Assembly (NCBI GenBank): GCA_905193765.1
Contig: CAJJPZ010000047.1
Span: 1 to 14,608, forward strand
From: an uncultured Eubacterium sp.
Lineage (GTDB): Bacteria; Bacillota; Clostridia; Peptostreptococcales; Anaerovoracaceae
Reading direction: 5' to 3'
Length of the DNA stretch: 14,608 bases
The translations under genes and the position numbers were made by a program. The first letter of the stretch is position 1, and each line of letters opens with the position of its first letter. Shown piece by piece: positions 13,793 to 14,608 of this stretch. The notes beneath the pieces were generated by a model, which was given only the letters and a program-made list of their open reading frames with translations, made no database searches and had not been told where the DNA came from.

Positions 13793-14386
13793 TTATCTTT
13801 CGAACCTTACGATATACGAGCCCAGGACCTGTTCACACGGGATCGCAGCTGCATTCTCCGCTGTCAGCTCCTGTCTCTCATACTGTTTTTCAGGCTCAGT
13901 GCCGAAGACCTGCAGAGTCTTCCCGATGCTCTCTCCCGATGCGACGCCTTCATTGAAATGCCAGGCAAAACTGCAGTCACAGAATTCTTTCTTTTCATTG
14001 ATCTGTTCCACAGGCCTAAGCTCCATCCCGTTTCCCGGGAAAAAACATCCGTCGTTATCTTTCTCTGCCGGACATCCGCCTTCGATCCCAACGCCTTCAT
14101 ATTTTATTTCAATGAATTTCGATCTTATGATGACAGCTTTCCCGTCTCTTTCAAGATTTATATCCGTATCCGGGCTCTGCCAGCTGGCAACATTCATCCA
14201 TCCGCGTCTGCCCTTTCCCTCAACAGGCGTATTGAGTTCGATATAAACGTTCTCTTCACCGCCGCTCTCGCGGATCTCTGTATTTATCCTGAGCACAGGT
14301 CTCAATGACCTGAACCCCTCCGGCAGCATCGCACGTATACGATCCTGCTCTATACCATATGCCATCACGAATTGCTCGACTTTCAT
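13793..14386 (-). CDS. Conserved protein of unknown function, possible acetoacetate decarboxylase-like fold
   Basis: This 197-residue soluble protein has no signal peptide or membrane segment. The opening VMAYGIEQDRIRAMLPEGFRSLRPVLRINTEIR resembles the N-terminal strand-helix pattern of acetoacetate decarboxylase-like and DUF2071-type proteins, but I see no active-site lysine motif, so the fold is a low-confidence guess. A striking block at about 97-116, with GVGIEGGCPAEKD and DGCFF, and a CDC pair (136-138) point to conserved cysteines at 105, 114, 136, 138 and 184 that could bind metal. The start is fixed by AGGAGG 6 bases before the ATG; an upstream in-frame extension is rejected for that reason. 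A consensus promoter lies 66-94 bases upstream. No partner genes suggest a pathway. Confidence 0.8.
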   Translation of the reverse strand: MKVEQFVMAYGIEQDRIRAMLPEGFRSLRPVLRINTEIRESGGEENVYIELNTPVEGKGRRGWMNVASWQSPDTDINLERDGKAVIIRSKFIEIKYEGVGIEGGCPAEKDNDGCFFPGNGMELRPVEQINEKKEFCDCSFAWHFNEGVASGESIGKTLQVFGTEPEKQYERQELTAENAAAIPCEQVLGSYIVRFER

Positions 14387-14451
14387 TTTCCGCCTCCTGC
14401 GGACTGCTGTTTTCAAAACAAACGATACCATCATGTTATCCGATACTGTAA

Positions 14452-14480
14452 ATTATATTCTATTTCATCGAAGTAATCAA
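14452..14480 (-). promoter_or_regulatory. Sigma-A promoter of the 13793-14386 gene
   Basis: On the minus strand TTGATT (14480-14475) and a perfect TATAAT (14457-14452) are separated by 17 bases, giving a leader of about 60 bases. Confidence 0.75.
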
Positions 14481-14554
14481 TATGGTGAGTCGCATGCATA
14501 TCCACCGGAAAACTATATATCCGACACTCCGGCACATGTCGTTTCCATTTTTGT

Positions 14555-14574
14555 AAAAAAAGCGGCTACGCCGC
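14555..14574 (-). terminator. Terminator of a gene beyond the right edge
   Basis: GCGGC (14562-14566) and GCCGC (14570-14574) form a short GC-rich stem with a three-base loop; on the minus strand it is followed by seven T. It points to a minus-strand gene that ends to the right of the window. Confidence 0.65.
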
Positions 14575-14580
14575 GCTTGT

Positions 14581-14607
14581 GCAGATCAAAGTTTTTCTTT
14601 GATCTGC
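14581..14607. repeat. Perfect 11-base inverted repeat at the right edge
   Basis: GCAGATCAAAG (14581-14591) and CTTTGATCTGC (14597-14607) pair without mismatch around TTTTT. It lies next to the terminator hairpin at 14562-14574. It could be the first half of a two-hairpin terminator or part of a dispersed extragenic repeat; the window ends here, so its full extent is unknown. Confidence 0.6.
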
Positions 14608-14608
14608 T

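Overview
The window looks like chromosomal DNA of an anaerobic, low-to-mid GC Firmicute of class Clostridia. Evidence: strong Shine-Dalgarno sequences, sigma-A type -35/-10 boxes, U-tract terminators, heavy use of ATA codons, a YlmC/YmxH sporulation-type PRC-barrel protein beside a TepA-like ClpP-family protease, a [4Fe-4S]-type hybrid cluster protein (Hcp) and a biotin-domain-less OadA. Lachnospiraceae or Family XIII-like lineages are plausible but cannot be settled from this sequence. I see no phage, transposon, CRISPR or tRNA/rRNA genes.

Left part (1-4710, all minus strand): a phosphate regulon. It reads from right to left: a Na+/phosphate cotransporter with a PhoU domain (2904-4589) with its own terminator, a second paralogous cotransporter (997-2673), a PhoB/PhoP-type response regulator (247-945), and the start of the sensor kinase, overlapping by ATGA and cut by the window edge. 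In front of each transporter are three TGTTAA-like repeats at exact 11-bp spacing (2770-2797 and 4680-4707), the layout of Firmicute PhoP boxes. I infer that the regulator-kinase pair controls both transporters, and itself through read-through from 997-2673.

Middle (4711-8131): an orphan CpaE/MinD-like ATPase whose P-loop lacks both lysines; a TepA-like serine protease divergent from YmxH, a pairing that recalls the dpa/asd/tepA neighbourhood of Bacillus; and a lone mtnA (methionine salvage isomerase).

Plus-strand island (8335-10695): an iron-sulfur flavoprotein-like NAD(P)H/FMN reductase and Hcp, each with its own terminator. Both suit redox or nitrosative stress handling in an anaerobe.

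Right part (10797-14608, minus strand): a DNA alkyltransferase (ogt), an oxaloacetate decarboxylase/pyruvate carboxylase carboxyltransferase subunit (oadA) with a strong promoter and a terminator-like leader hairpin, a GNAT acetyltransferase with a TTG start, an AT-rich gap holding two perfect and one near-perfect DnaA box, a conserved protein of unknown function, and a double hairpin at the right edge that probably ends a gene lying outside.

The best leads are the DnaA-box cluster away from any dnaA gene, the lysine-less cysteine-rich P-loop ATPase, the two Pho boxes with duplicated transporters (one with an altered QSSS motif), and the oadA leader attenuator candidate.
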